Shown here: positions 25,359 to 34,080 of the stretch, one piece after another
Layout of the letters: each line of letters starts with the position of its first letter
Position numbering within the stretch: the stretch's first letter is position 1
Assembly: GCF_002735905.1 (NCBI RefSeq)
Contig: NZ_PEBD01000011.1
Location: 1 to 64,000 of the forward strand
From: Williamsia muralis
GTDB lineage: Bacteria; Actinomycetota; Actinomycetes; Mycobacteriales; Mycobacteriaceae
DNA length: 64,000 nt
Direction of reading: 5' to 3'
Program-made: the position numbers and the translations under genes
The notes under the pieces: generated by a model
Seen by the model: only the letters and a program-made list of their open reading frames with translations
The model's database searches: none
What the model was told of the DNA's origin: nothing

Positions 25359-26984
25359 ATGATTGCACGTATGTCCCGTCCACTGCTCGCCGCCGGCGGC
25401 GCAGCGTTGATGGCAGCAACGCTGCTCAGCGCATGTGGCTCCGACGACGCTGGTGGCAGCGGCGATGCCGGGCCCCCGCAGCCGGGAGGCACGCTGCGCT
25501 ATGGACTCTCGCAGGCGCCGACATGTTCCGACCCCGCACAGGGAGCCAGCAACCAGACGATCTACGTGACCCGCCAGGTGGTGGACTCACTGACCGACCA
25601 GGATCCGAAAACCGGCGACATCACTCCGTGGCTCGCCGACAGCTGGGAGATCAGCCCCGACGCGAAGTCGTTCACCTTCAAGCTCAAAGACGGTGTCACC
25701 TTCAGCGACGGCACCCCCGTCACAGCCGACTCGGTCAAGAAGAATTTCGACGCCATCGGCACACTGGGTGCCGCGAAAGCTCCGCTCGCCAGCAGCTACC
25801 TGAGCGGCTACACGGGCACGACGGTGGTGGATCCGCTCACCGCGCAGGTGAACTTCGCCCAGCCGAACGCACAGTTCCTGCAGGCGACGTCGACCTCGCA
25901 GTTGGGCCTGCAGGCCGACGCCACCGTCGGCCAAAGCGCCGAACAACGATGCCTCGGCACCAACATCGGCAGTGGCCCGTTCACTTACGCGAACTGGCAG
26001 CAGGACCGCTCGGTGTCGCTCGCCAAACGCGTCGGCTACAACTGGTCGTCGCCGGTCTTCGCGCACAGCGGTGAGGCCTATCTCGACGCGATCGATTTCA
26101 CGGTGATCCCTGAGTCGGGCGTGCGTACGGGATCGTTGTCGTCCGATCAGCTCGATGCGGTCAGTGACGCGCTGCCCCAGGACGCGCCGCAGATCGAAGC
26201 GGTCGGCGGAGAGGTGTTGACCACTCCGAACCCCGGAGTGCCCTTCGGATTGCAGCCCAACGTCTCTCGTGGTGTTCTCGCCGATCCTGTGGTGCGTCAG
26301 GCGATCATCCCCGCGATCAATCGACAAGAACTCATCGACACCGTTCTGGGCGAGGACTTCAAGGTCGCGACCGGTGCACTCGCCGCCAACACCCCGGGAT
26401 ACAAGGATCTCTCCTCGCAGGTGACTTTCGATCAGGACAAGGCGAAGTCGATTCTCGACGGTGCAGGTTGGGTCGAGGGCGGCGACGGGATCCGGGAGAA
26501 GGGCGGGCAGAAGCTCTCGTTCACCCTGTCGTTCAGTGCGGTGTTCGCCGGCAACCAGGCGATTCTCGAGCTGGTTCAGCAGCAGCTCAAGCAGGTCGGG
26601 GTCGACATGAAGCTCGGCCTGGTGTCCACCCCTGAGTTCACAGCACTGCAGGGTAGTGGCAACTACGATGCGGTGTACTACAACAGCACCCGCGCCGACG
26701 GTGACATCTTGCGCACGACCTTCGGGCTCGAGAGTCGAAACTTGAACAAGCGCGGCCCGATCCCGGCCCTCGACGACGCCCTCACCGCTCAGCTGGCGGC
26801 GACCGACAAGACCCAGCGCGACGGATACCTCGCCACCGCGCAGGAGCAGATCATCTCGAATGGGCTCTGGATTCCGACCACAGAGCTCTCCCAGGTCATC
26901 GGGAAGTCCCCGAAGACAGAGGATCTGAAGTTCGACGCCTCTGCGCGACTGGTGTTCTTTGATACCTGGATCTCCGGGAGCTGA
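25359..26984 (+). CDS. ABC importer substrate-binding lipoprotein (peptide/nickel type, SBP_bac_5)
   Basis: 541 aa exported lipoprotein. A signal peptide ends in the lipobox LLSACG (Cys about residue 26), followed by a Gly/Ser linker. GGTLRYGLSQAP begins the mature fold; PWLADSWEISPDAKSFTFKLKD-type sequence is the family-5 binding-protein signature. It captures a peptide-like or organosulfur solute outside the membrane and delivers it to the permeases encoded next. GGAGGAAACAG precedes the ATG. Position behind two sulfur-type monooxygenases suggests an organosulfur ligand. Confidence 0.9.
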   Translation: MIARMSRPLLAAGGAALMAATLLSACGSDDAGGSGDAGPPQPGGTLRYGLSQAPTCSDPAQGASNQTIYVTRQVVDSLTDQDPKTGDITPWLADSWEISPDAKSFTFKLKDGVTFSDGTPVTADSVKKNFDAIGTLGAAKAPLASSYLSGYTGTTVVDPLTAQVNFAQPNAQFLQATSTSQLGLQADATVGQSAEQRCLGTNIGSGPFTYANWQQDRSVSLAKRVGYNWSSPVFAHSGEAYLDAIDFTVIPESGVRTGSLSSDQLDAVSDALPQDAPQIEAVGGEVLTTPNPGVPFGLQPNVSRGVLADPVVRQAIIPAINRQELIDTVLGEDFKVATGALAANTPGYKDLSSQVTFDQDKAKSILDGAGWVEGGDGIREKGGQKLSFTLSFSAVFAGNQAILELVQQQLKQVGVDMKLGLVSTPEFTALQGSGNYDAVYYNSTRADGDILRTTFGLESRNLNKRGPIPALDDALTAQLAATDKTQRDGYLATAQEQIISNGLWIPTTELSQVIGKSPKTEDLKFDASARLVFFDTWISGS

Positions 26985-26986
26985 TC

Positions 26987-27976
26987 GTGGGCCGGTACGT
27001 CGGACTGAGGACACTGCAGGCGGTTGTCGTCCTGTGGGCGTCCTTCACGGTTGCTTTCGTGATCCTGTTCATCTTGCCGTCCGATCCGGTCAGCATTGCG
27101 GTGCAAGGTAATTCGGCAACGCCGGTCGACCAGCAGGCAGTGGAGGAATTGCAGGCCCGGTATGGGCTCGACCAGTCACTGCTCTCGCAGTACTGGGCCT
27201 CCCTGTCACATGCGGTCCGGGGCGACTTCGGGGCCTCGATCTCGACCGGACAACCGGTGACCACAGCAATCGGCGACGCATTGCCCAATACACTGGCACT
27301 GGCCGTCTCCGCGGTGGTCCTGGCTGTCCTCTTCGGCGGTTTGATCGCCTTTGCGACCACGTACACGAAGGCGCAGTGGCTGCGAACCGCCTTGCAGGCG
27401 CTGCCCCCACTGGGTGTCGCGGTGCCGACCTTCTGGGTGGGATTGATGCTGCTGCAACTGTTCTCGTTCAACCTGAAGATCTTCCCGGCCTTCGGCGACA
27501 AGGGGTTGTCGTCTCTGGTGTTACCCGCGATCACCCTCGCCTTACCGACAGGCGCCGTGATTGCTCAGGTACTTGCTTCGAGTATGGGTACCACCTGGCG
27601 GCAACCGTTCGTGGAGACAGCGCAGGCCAAGGGCGCCAGCAGGATTCGGGTAGTCGCCCATCATGTTGTGCGGTTGGCGAGCATCCCGGCCCTGACCATC
27701 GCCGGGGTGTTGTTCGGCAACCTGCTCGCCAGTGCGGTGGTCGTCGAGACCGTGTTCTCACGGGCGGGCGTCGGACGGCTGATGCAGACATCGGTGATGG
27801 CGCAGGATATACCGGTGGTGTTGGGAATCGTGGTCTTCTCGACTGTGGCGTTTGTGGTGATCAACCTGGTCGTCGACCTGCTCTACCCGCTCATCGACCC
27901 CAGGATTGTCGAGTCCTTCCGTAAGAAATCCGCGCCGGCGTCGACGGAAACCGAGAAGAAGGCAGCGTATGTCTGA
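26987..27976 (+). CDS. ABC importer permease, DppB type
   Basis: 329 aa inner-membrane protein with six predicted helices. The N-terminal helix is followed by the periplasmic domain containing ARYGLDQSLLSQYW. The EAA loop that contacts the ATPase is at ETAQAKGASRIRVVAHHVVR (about 207-226). GTG start at 26987, 2 nt after the binding-protein stop. It pairs with the DppC-type gene that overlaps its 3' end. Confidence 0.9.
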   Translation: MGRYVGLRTLQAVVVLWASFTVAFVILFILPSDPVSIAVQGNSATPVDQQAVEELQARYGLDQSLLSQYWASLSHAVRGDFGASISTGQPVTTAIGDALPNTLALAVSAVVLAVLFGGLIAFATTYTKAQWLRTALQALPPLGVAVPTFWVGLMLLQLFSFNLKIFPAFGDKGLSSLVLPAITLALPTGAVIAQVLASSMGTTWRQPFVETAQAKGASRIRVVAHHVVRLASIPALTIAGVLFGNLLASAVVVETVFSRAGVGRLMQTSVMAQDIPVVLGIVVFSTVAFVVINLVVDLLYPLIDPRIVESFRKKSAPASTETEKKAAYV

Positions 27977-28892
27977 CCTCATCCTTGTGGGCAATCAACC
28001 GACGACCTCCGCGGGGGAGATACCCGATTCGGATCTGGCCGCACGACCTGCCGCTGCAGTCGGTCAGCATGTCGCGCGATTCGGGCTGCGGGTTTTGCTG
28101 AGATACGCAGTGCTGGCGCTGTCCTTACTGGTGGTGCTGCTGGTCATCGGCTTCGCGCTGTTTCCCTCGGTGTTCGCCGGCGGTGATCCTCTGACCGGCG
28201 TGCCCGCAGACAAGTTCGAGGCACCCAGCGCGCAACATTGGTTCGGCACCGACAACATCGGGCGCGACGTCTACACCAGGGTCGTTCACGGAGCCGGGCT
28301 GTCGCTGACGGCAACGTTGTTGGCAGTTGGTATCGCCTTGATCGCCGGCACGGTCATCGGCCTGGTGTCGGGTGCTGTCGGCGGCATCGTCGACGCCGTT
28401 CTCATGCGCGTGGTCGATGTGCTCCTGTCGATACCGGCGCTGCTGCTGTCGCTGGCGTTGGTGACGGCGCTCGGTTTCGGCACGGTCAACGTCGCCATCG
28501 CAGTCGGCGTGGCAATGGTCGCGAGTTTCGCGCGCGTCACCCGTTCGGAGGTTTTACGCGTGCGGCGCGCAACCTACGTGGAGGCAGCGTTCGCATCGGG
28601 GGTTCGCTGGCCGACGGTGTTGCTGCGCCACATCCTCCGCAACTCCTACGCCCCTGTGATCTCCTTGGCTGCAGTGGAGTTCGGCATGGCGATCCTGGCG
28701 GTGTCAGCGTTGAGCTTCCTCGGATTCGGTGCGGTACCGCCTACTCCGGAATGGGGCTCGCTGATCGCCGAGGGACGGAACTACCTCGCCGTCGCGTGGT
28801 GGATGACCACGCTCCCAGGGCTCGTGATCATCGCGGTCGTCCTGTCCGCACACCGGATCGGCCATCAACTGGATCGGGGCTCCCACCAATGA
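27969..28892 (+). CDS. ABC importer permease, DppC type
   Basis: 307 aa. The cytoplasmic N-terminus is followed by a first helix, then HWFGTDNIGRDVYTRVVHGAG, the hallmark of DppC permeases. The EAA loop is EAAFASGVRWPTVLLRHILR. The ATG at 27969 overlaps the upstream stop by 8 nt, and its own stop overlaps the ATPase ATG (ATGA). All components of a two-permease importer are therefore present. Confidence 0.9.
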   Translation: MSDLILVGNQPTTSAGEIPDSDLAARPAAAVGQHVARFGLRVLLRYAVLALSLLVVLLVIGFALFPSVFAGGDPLTGVPADKFEAPSAQHWFGTDNIGRDVYTRVVHGAGLSLTATLLAVGIALIAGTVIGLVSGAVGGIVDAVLMRVVDVLLSIPALLLSLALVTALGFGTVNVAIAVGVAMVASFARVTRSEVLRVRRATYVEAAFASGVRWPTVLLRHILRNSYAPVISLAAVEFGMAILAVSALSFLGFGAVPPTPEWGSLIAEGRNYLAVAWWMTTLPGLVIIAVVLSAHRIGHQLDRGSHQ

Positions 28893-30511
28893 CCGAAGGC
28901 ACACCTTTACTCAGTGTTCGCGGTCTGCGTGTCCAGTACGGGTCCGGTCCGGAAGCGGCGATCGCCGTCGACGGGATCGACCTCGACGTCGCCAAAGGCG
29001 AGGTGGTCGCCATCGTCGGCGAGTCGGGATCGGGCAAGTCCACCACGGCCCATGCGATCATCGGCCTTCTGTCGGGGTCCGGGACTGTCACGGCCGGCAC
29101 GGTGGCGTTCAACGGCACTCGGATCGACAACGCTCCTGATCGTGCGCTGGAGAAGCTCCGGGGCGCCCACATCGGGCTCGTGCCGCAAGACCCGACGACG
29201 TCGCTGAATCCTGTGACGCGCATCGGAGAACAGGTCGCCGAGGTGCTCCGTATCCACGGCCGGGCCAATCGGCGCACTGCGGCCATCGAGGCACTTCGTA
29301 TTCTCACCGAAGCCGGCCTGGACAACCCTGAAGTCCGTATCAGGCAGTACCCGCAGGACTTGTCGGGTGGTCAGCGTCAGCGCGTGCTGATCGGTATCGC
29401 GTTGGCCTGCGAGCCGGAGCTGATCATTGCCGACGAGCCCACCAGTGCACTCGACGTGACGGTACAGCGACGCATCCTCGACCACCTCGACGAGAGAATT
29501 GCCGCCACCGGCGCTGCAGTGTTGCTCATCACCCATGACCTCGGGGTCGCGGCCGATCGCGCCGATCGCATCGTGGTGATGAGTGAGGGTCGGATTGTGG
29601 AAACAGGTACCGCAGCCGAAGTTCTCACCGATCCGCAGCATGAGTACACGCGGAAGCTGCTCGCTGCTGCGCCCAGCATGACGGCCGGAACCACCGTTTC
29701 CGTGCGCAGGCCACGACCCCCGGCCGAAGGTCCTGCGCTGCTGACGGTTCGGAATCTGACCAAGCACTTCCGGATCGGCCGGGGCAGCTCGATCACAGCC
29801 GTCGACAACGTGTCGTTCGATCTATCTCGAGGACAGACGTTTTCGCTGGTCGGTGAATCCGGGTCGGGCAAGTCTACGACGGCCAGGATCGCAGCCCGCC
29901 TCGAGACCGCGTCGTCGGGCACCGTCGACTTCGACGGAGCGACGATCACTGCGCTCCGCGGCAGAGAGCTTCGAGAGCTGCGACGCCGGGTCCAATTCGT
30001 CCACCAGAACCCTTACGCGTCGTTGAACCCGAAGCTCACCATCGACAAGATCGTTGCAGAACCGTTGCAGGCCTTCGGTATCGGCACTGCCGCGCAGCGA
30101 TACGACAGGGTACGTGAACTTCTCGACCAGGTGGCGCTGGGCGACAAGTACCACTCCCGGCGACCGGCGCAGTTGTCCGGCGGTCAGCGTCAGCGGGTCG
30201 CGATCGCGCGGGCATTGGCCCTCAATCCGGATCTCGTGGTGCTCGACGAGCCGGTCTCGGCTCTCGACGTATCCGTGCAGGCCCAGATCCTTGACCTACT
30301 GGCTCAGCTGCAACGGGACCATTCGCTCAGCTATCTCTTCATCTCCCATGACTTGGCGGTGGTGCGTCAGATCAGCGACGGGGTGGCTGTGATGCGTCGT
30401 GGCGAAGTCGTCGAAAACGGTGCCATCGCCGACGTTTTCGACAACCCGTCACACGAGTACACCCAAGAGTTGCTGGACGCCATACCAGGTAAGAAGATCG
30501 CGCTTTCGTGA
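28889..30511 (+). CDS. ABC importer ATPase, fused DppD-DppF type
   Basis: 540 aa with two complete nucleotide-binding domains. Domain 1 has Walker [12 protein letters not shown] (about residue 43), signature LSGGQRQR and Walker B LIIADEPTSALD. Domain 2 repeats these ([37 protein letters not shown]). Both H-loops read THDL or SHDL. Single-chain fusion of the two ATPases is common for peptide-type importers such as GsiA and YejF. It ends 2 nt from the convergent desulfurase gene. It powers import of the substrate bound by the lipoprotein. Confidence 0.92.
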   Translation: MTEGTPLLSVRGLRVQYGSGPEAAIAVDGIDLDVAKGEVVAIVGESGSGKSTTAHAIIGLLSGSGTVTAGTVAFNGTRIDNAPDRALEKLRGAHIGLVPQDPTTSLNPVTRIGEQVAEVLRIHGRANRRTAAIEALRILTEAGLDNPEVRIRQYPQDLSGGQRQRVLIGIALACEPELIIADEPTSALDVTVQRRILDHLDERIAATGAAVLLITHDLGVAADRADRIVVMSEGRIVETGTAAEVLTDPQHEYTRKLLAAAPSMTAGTTVSVRRPRPPAEGPALLTVRNLTKHFRIGRGSSITAVDNVSFDLSRGQTFSLVGESGSGKSTTARIAARLETASSGTVDFDGATITALRGRELRELRRRVQFVHQNPYASLNPKLTIDKIVAEPLQAFGIGTAAQRYDRVRELLDQVALGDKYHSRRPAQLSGGQRQRVAIARALALNPDLVVLDEPVSALDVSVQAQILDLLAQLQRDHSLSYLFISHDLAVVRQISDGVAVMRRGEVVENGAIADVFDNPSHEYTQELLDAIPGKKIALS

Positions 30512-30512
30512 T

Positions 30513-31739
30513 TCAGTGTGAAGCGGGCTGGACCCGGCCGACATAATGGGTCAACGCGGAGAGTAGTTTGTCGACGTCGTCCGAGGTCGAGCCGAGACCG
30601 AGACTTGCCCGTACGGCCCCACCACCCTTACCGAGTCGATCGAGTAGGGGATGGGCGCAGAATCGGCCGTCGCGCACTCCGATGCCGTGTTCGGAAGAAA
30701 GGTGATGCGACACCGCCACCGCGCTGTGCCCGTCGACGACAAAGCTGACGACGCCCACCGAGTCGGTGATGTCATGAAAGATCTTGAGGACCTCGACGCC
30801 CGGGATTTTGGCCAATCCTCGCCGTAGCTGGTCGGTGAGCAGTGTTTCATGTTGCGCCGCAGCGTCCCCGAGGGAATTGATCTCCTGGCAGGCTGCCGCC
30901 AATGCGGCCGCACCGAGGACGTTCGGCGATCCACCCTCGTGCCGGGCGGGCGCGGCCACCCAGTGCGTCCGATCCACCGTGACATCGCGGACCGCACCAC
31001 CGCCGGCCAGGTATGGCGGGGCCTCATCGAGCCAATCTCGTCGCCCCACAAGAACTCCCGCGCCGAACGGTGCGTACACCTTGTGGCCGGAGAATGCGAG
31101 GTAGTCGATGCCATCGGCAGCCAGAGAGATCCGCCGGTGTGGGACGAGCTGGGCGCCATCGACGACTATGCGAGCGTCATGTGCATGGGCCAGTTCGGCG
31201 AGGCGGCGAATGGGAAAAATCTCCCCGGTCACGTTGGATGCGCCCGTCACTGCGAAAAGTGCTGCCCCAGTGCGTTTGAGTTCAGCAGCGACCAGCGCAA
31301 GCGTGGATTCGATACTGTCGGTGGACCTGACGACATGGACATCCCTCCACGGCAACAGGTTCGAGTGATGCTCGATGTCGAGGACGACCACGGGACCAGG
31401 GACGCATCCGGCAAGTAGGTTCAATGAATCGGTGGTGTTCCGCGTGAAGATCAGACACTGGTCATCGGCGGCCCCGACAAACTCGGTCACCTCGGCACGG
31501 GCGTCTTCATAGGCTTTCGTGGTGACCTGAGAGGCGTATCCCGCGCCCCGGTGGACACTCGAGTACGTCGGAAGCAGTTGCTGAATACGGCGCACGGCGC
31601 TACGGAGGGCGGGTGCGCTCGCCGCGTAATCGAAATTGACATAGCGGGCAACCGTGCCGTCGGCCAACGGCGCTTGAAGGTCCGAACCCTCAATATCTGC
31701 AACGGCTTTCGCTGTGGGTGCCAGTTCAGTGGTCGTCAT
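30513..31739 (-). CDS. SufS/CsdA-like cysteine desulfurase (class V aminotransferase fold)
   Basis: 408 aa PLP enzyme. His pair EHHSN (124-125), Asp194 in VVDGAQLVPH, PLP Lys220 in SGHKVYAPFGAG, and Cys361 in VRDGRFCAHPLL at the position of the SufS active-site Cys are all present. It would release sulfur from cysteine as a persulfide. The open frame extends to 31805, but the ATG at 31739 with GAGG upstream is preferred. It is transcribed behind its own SAM-IV riboswitch, and no sufBCDU genes are near, so a catabolic or sulfur-salvage role is more likely than general Fe-S assembly. Other class V lyases are possible. Confidence 0.85.
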   Translation of the reverse strand: MTTTELAPTAKAVADIEGSDLQAPLADGTVARYVNFDYAASAPALRSAVRRIQQLLPTYSSVHRGAGYASQVTTKAYEDARAEVTEFVGAADDQCLIFTRNTTDSLNLLAGCVPGPVVVLDIEHHSNLLPWRDVHVVRSTDSIESTLALVAAELKRTGAALFAVTGASNVTGEIFPIRRLAELAHAHDARIVVDGAQLVPHRRISLAADGIDYLAFSGHKVYAPFGAGVLVGRRDWLDEAPPYLAGGGAVRDVTVDRTHWVAAPARHEGGSPNVLGAAALAAACQEINSLGDAAAQHETLLTDQLRRGLAKIPGVEVLKIFHDITDSVGVVSFVVDGHSAVAVSHHLSSEHGIGVRDGRFCAHPLLDRLGKGGGAVRASLGLGSTSDDVDKLLSALTHYVGRVQPASH

Positions 31740-31752
31740 GATCGCATCCTCA

Positions 31753-31767
31753 GGTGTTAAGGACACC
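31753..31767 (-). repeat. Small hairpin next to the desulfurase ribosome binding site
   Basis: On the minus strand GGTGT-cctta-ACACC forms a 5-bp hairpin directly before TGAGGATG, which contains the likely ribosome binding site. It may take part in riboswitch-controlled access to translation. Confidence 0.35.
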
Positions 31768-31780
31768 AGCACGCACAGGG

Positions 31781-31803
31781 GTTCGCAGGGATCACCTGCG
31801 AAC
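31781..31803 (-). repeat. Perfect 9-bp hairpin in the desulfurase leader
   Basis: GTTCGCAGG-gatca-CCTGCGAAC is a perfect stem located 3' of the SAM-IV aptamer in the minus-strand transcript. There is no U-run, but the position suits an expression platform (intrinsic-terminator-like or structural spacer). Confidence 0.5.
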
Positions 31804-31814
31804 ACCGGACATGT

Positions 31815-31932
31815 GGGGTCCGCGCTTGCCGACTGACGATTTCAGCCGGCCAGGTCATCACCCGGAGCACCCCGCCGCGGTGGAGGGTTGCCGATCAGCA
31901 AGCCGGGGCTGTGCGCTGATACTCGTGACCGA
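31815..31932 (-). ncRNA. SAM-IV riboswitch upstream of the cysteine desulfurase
   Basis: Minus-strand sequence follows the SAM-IV pattern. P1 is GGTCA/TGACC. CGAG is followed by P2, ATCAGC/GCTGAT. Then come CGGCAACC, the P3 hairpin ACCCTCC...GGGGT, GGGTGC, and GGGTGATGACC. A 9-pair P5 hairpin follows (GCCGGCTGA with TCAGTCGGC), then the 3' pseudoknot strand GCAAGCGCGG. This agrees with known mycobacterial SAM-IV RNAs. A TAGCAT -10 box (31938-31943) would start transcription at the aptamer's 5' end. The gene starts about 75 nt downstream. Confidence 0.92.
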
Positions 31933-32134
31933 GACGAATGCTAACAAACACGCTGCGTGGCCGCCAGTGCCCGCCCGCGAACAACTTTTACGGTGACGCC
32001 CTAGCCCCCGGTGGTATCCCGGCGCCAGGTTAGGTTCTTCGAGATTCGAAGGGTCCACGAAAATTGATTCCGCGACGAGTTTGAGTACCCTTCTGTTCAG
32101 CGGTCGACCCGAAACCCTCTGGTGGACATCGACC
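31933..32134. other. Divergent promoter region between two SAM-IV riboswitches
   Basis: About 200 nt separates the 5' ends of the two oppositely oriented aptamers and must carry both promoters. Apart from the TAGCAT element for the leftward transcript I cannot assign promoter boxes, and I see no coding sequence. Confidence 0.5.
31938..31943 (-). promoter_or_regulatory. Candidate -10 box for the desulfurase transcript
   Basis: TAGCAT on the minus strand lies 6-7 nt before the first base of the SAM-IV aptamer. A weak -35 (TGGCGG) is 17 nt upstream. Confidence 0.4.
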
Positions 32135-32262
32135 GCCGTGTGTCAACGAGTACCAGTGCCAAGTTCCAGCTGGCTGGTCGGCAACCCTCCACCGCGGCGG
32201 GGTGCCCTGGATAAAGGACACGGCTCCAGTCCGAGAACGGGCATGGAGCAAGCGCGGGTTCA
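32135..32262 (+). ncRNA. SAM-IV riboswitch upstream of the second ABC importer operon
   Basis: P1 is GTGTC/GACAC, joined by AACGAG to P2, in which ACCA/TGGT and GCCA/TGGC pair. TCGGCAACC, the P3 hairpin, GGGTGC and CCTGGATAAAG follow. P5 is GCTCCA/TGGAGC, and GCAAGCGCGGGTT is the 3' pseudoknot strand. P1, P2 and P5 differ in sequence from the leftward copy but keep their pairing (for example A-T against C-G in P2), while the junction sequences are conserved, which is covariation support. The operon's first gene starts about 150 nt downstream. Confidence 0.92.
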
Positions 32263-32275
32263 CGCATGCGAACCC
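32256..32275 (+). repeat. Hairpin overlapping the 3' pseudoknot strand of SAM-IV
   Basis: GGGTTC-acgcatgc-GAACCC is a perfect 6-bp inverted repeat. Its left arm shares GGGTT with the 3' pseudoknot strand of the aptamer, so the two structures are mutually exclusive. It could act as the switching element. Confidence 0.5.
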
Positions 32276-32415
32276 GGGATATTTCGGGAGTTCGATGTTC
32301 AGCCATACCTGGCCACCGCTGTCGGTTCGCTTTGTCGGTGTGCCGCACGCCGCTGTCCGTGAGCGGTAGCCGGAGTTCTTCAATGTCAGCCTTCCACCAT
32401 CACAGGAGACCATCC

Positions 32416-34080
32416 ATGCCGCAACCAACAGTCCGTGTCAGACGCCGATCCAGGGCAGTCTTACTCGCCGCCGTGTCGATCGGACTCGTCGCCAGCGCCT
32501 GTAGCTCGGGTGGGCGTAGCGACTCGGCCACGGCGACGGGGGATCCTGTAGACGGCGGAACGCTTCGATTCGCCAGCGCCTCGGGTCCCGGAGCGTGCGT
32601 CGATCCGCACCAGAGCCCGGCCGACATCGCGGGCTTCTACGCTCGTCCCATCCTCGATTCACTCGTCGCCCTGAACGCCGACGGCACGCTGGACCCGTGG
32701 CTGGCGACGGAATGGACTGTCTCACCCGACCAGCTGACGTACTCGTTCACCTTGCGCGACGATGTCACCTTCTCCAACGGAGAGAAGTTCGACGGAAACG
32801 CCGTCAAAGCCAACCTCGACCACATCGTCGACCCGGCAACGAAATCCCAGCTGGCCGCCAACACGATCGCGACCTACACCGGGACCACCGTCAAAGACCC
32901 CACGCATGTGAACGTGACCTTCTCGGAACCGAACTCGGCATTCCTGCCATCGCTGGCCACGGCCTACCTGGGAATCGAAGCCCCCTCGACACTTACCAAG
33001 GGCCCAGATGCGTTGTGCACGACCATCGTTGGCACGGGGCCATTCATCAGCGAGGGAGGGTACACCCCAAACCAGGGGATCGAGTACACCCGCAACGAGG
33101 ACTACAACTGGGGTCCGGGCAACGCCGAACACACCGGTAAGGCCCATCTGGCCGCGATCAGCATTCAGGAGATCCCCGAGGATTCTTCCCGCTACGGTGC
33201 GCTGACCAGCAATCAGGTCGACGCGATCGCCAGCGTGCCGCCGGTCAACGTCTCCCAGCTCAAAGACACCCCCGGGTTCACCGTCGACACCGCCCAGGCA
33301 CCGGGAGGCAACTACAACTACTACCCCAACACCGAGGCCGGGGTCTTCTCCGACGTCAGAGTCCGCGAAGCCTTCCGCGCGGGAATCGATTGGGCCACCA
33401 TCGTCGACAAGTTGTACTTCGGTGTCTTCCAGCCCGCCAAGAACACATTGAGCCCAGCCACCGTCGGCTACAACAAGGAAAGCGAGTCGGCGTACACCTT
33501 CGATGAGGACAAGGCCAACAAACTCCTCGACGAGGCCGGCTGGACCGGCCGTGACGGCGAAGGCTTCCGCACCAAGGACGGCAAGCGTCTCACCGTCGTT
33601 CACCCCTACCTGAAGGAGTATGCGCGAGAGCAACGCGACACCTTGCTCGAGCAGGTGCAGTCCTCGGCCAAGAAGCTCGGCGCCGATTACCAGATCAAGA
33701 ACATCACGGTCGACGAGTTCTACAAGGCGCTCTACACCAATGGTTACGACGTACTCGACATCAGCTGGCAACGCGCCTCTCCAGATGCACTTCGCACGCT
33801 GTCGGACTCGAGCAACATCCCGCGAGACTCCTTCGGCACCAACTTCGCTCGCTACTCCAACCCGGCCGTCGATGCCGAGCTGAAGGCAGCTCTCGCCGAA
33901 ACCGACCTGGCCGAGCAGTCCGCAATCTACGGCCGCGCCCAGCAGCAGATCGCCGACGACGCGGCAGTCTTCCCGGTCTACGTGTTCAACTACGCACTGG
34001 GCCGCAACAACAATGTCCAGGGTGTGAAGTTCGAGCCGCAGGCGTTCCCGACGTTCTACGACGCCTGGGTCACGCAGTGA
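32416..34080 (+). CDS. ABC importer substrate-binding lipoprotein (peptide/nickel type)
   Basis: 554 aa exported lipoprotein. Arg-rich N-terminus, hydrophobic stretch and lipobox VASACSS (Cys about residue 29). GGTLRFASASGPGACVDPHQ starts the mature domain, and TEWTVSPDQLTYSFTLRDD is the family-5 signature. CAGGAG lies 8 nt before the ATG at 32416; an upstream in-frame ATG at 32383 is less likely. It is clearly related to the binding protein at 25359 (both share the GGTLR, Cys-containing and YTGTTV regions), so the two importers probably bind similar organosulfur solutes. Confidence 0.9.
   Translation: MPQPTVRVRRRSRAVLLAAVSIGLVASACSSGGRSDSATATGDPVDGGTLRFASASGPGACVDPHQSPADIAGFYARPILDSLVALNADGTLDPWLATEWTVSPDQLTYSFTLRDDVTFSNGEKFDGNAVKANLDHIVDPATKSQLAANTIATYTGTTVKDPTHVNVTFSEPNSAFLPSLATAYLGIEAPSTLTKGPDALCTTIVGTGPFISEGGYTPNQGIEYTRNEDYNWGPGNAEHTGKAHLAAISIQEIPEDSSRYGALTSNQVDAIASVPPVNVSQLKDTPGFTVDTAQAPGGNYNYYPNTEAGVFSDVRVREAFRAGIDWATIVDKLYFGVFQPAKNTLSPATVGYNKESESAYTFDEDKANKLLDEAGWTGRDGEGFRTKDGKRLTVVHPYLKEYAREQRDTLLEQVQSSAKKLGADYQIKNITVDEFYKALYTNGYDVLDISWQRASPDALRTLSDSSNIPRDSFGTNFARYSNPAVDAELKAALAETDLAEQSAIYGRAQQQIADDAAVFPVYVFNYALGRNNNVQGVKFEPQAFPTFYDAWVTQ

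Noticed and set aside
25587-27014. 475-codon frame on the - strand opposite the first binding-protein gene
   Set aside because: Arg/Val/Leu-rich antisense composition with no motif, while the + strand frame is a clear lipoprotein.
31895-31951. An 18-codon GTG frame on the minus strand ending in a Cys codon, resembling a cysteine attenuation leader peptide
   Set aside because: It has no ribosome binding site, and its 3' half is the P1-P2 region of the SAM-IV aptamer, which explains the sequence conservation better. The rightward copy lacks a matching frame.
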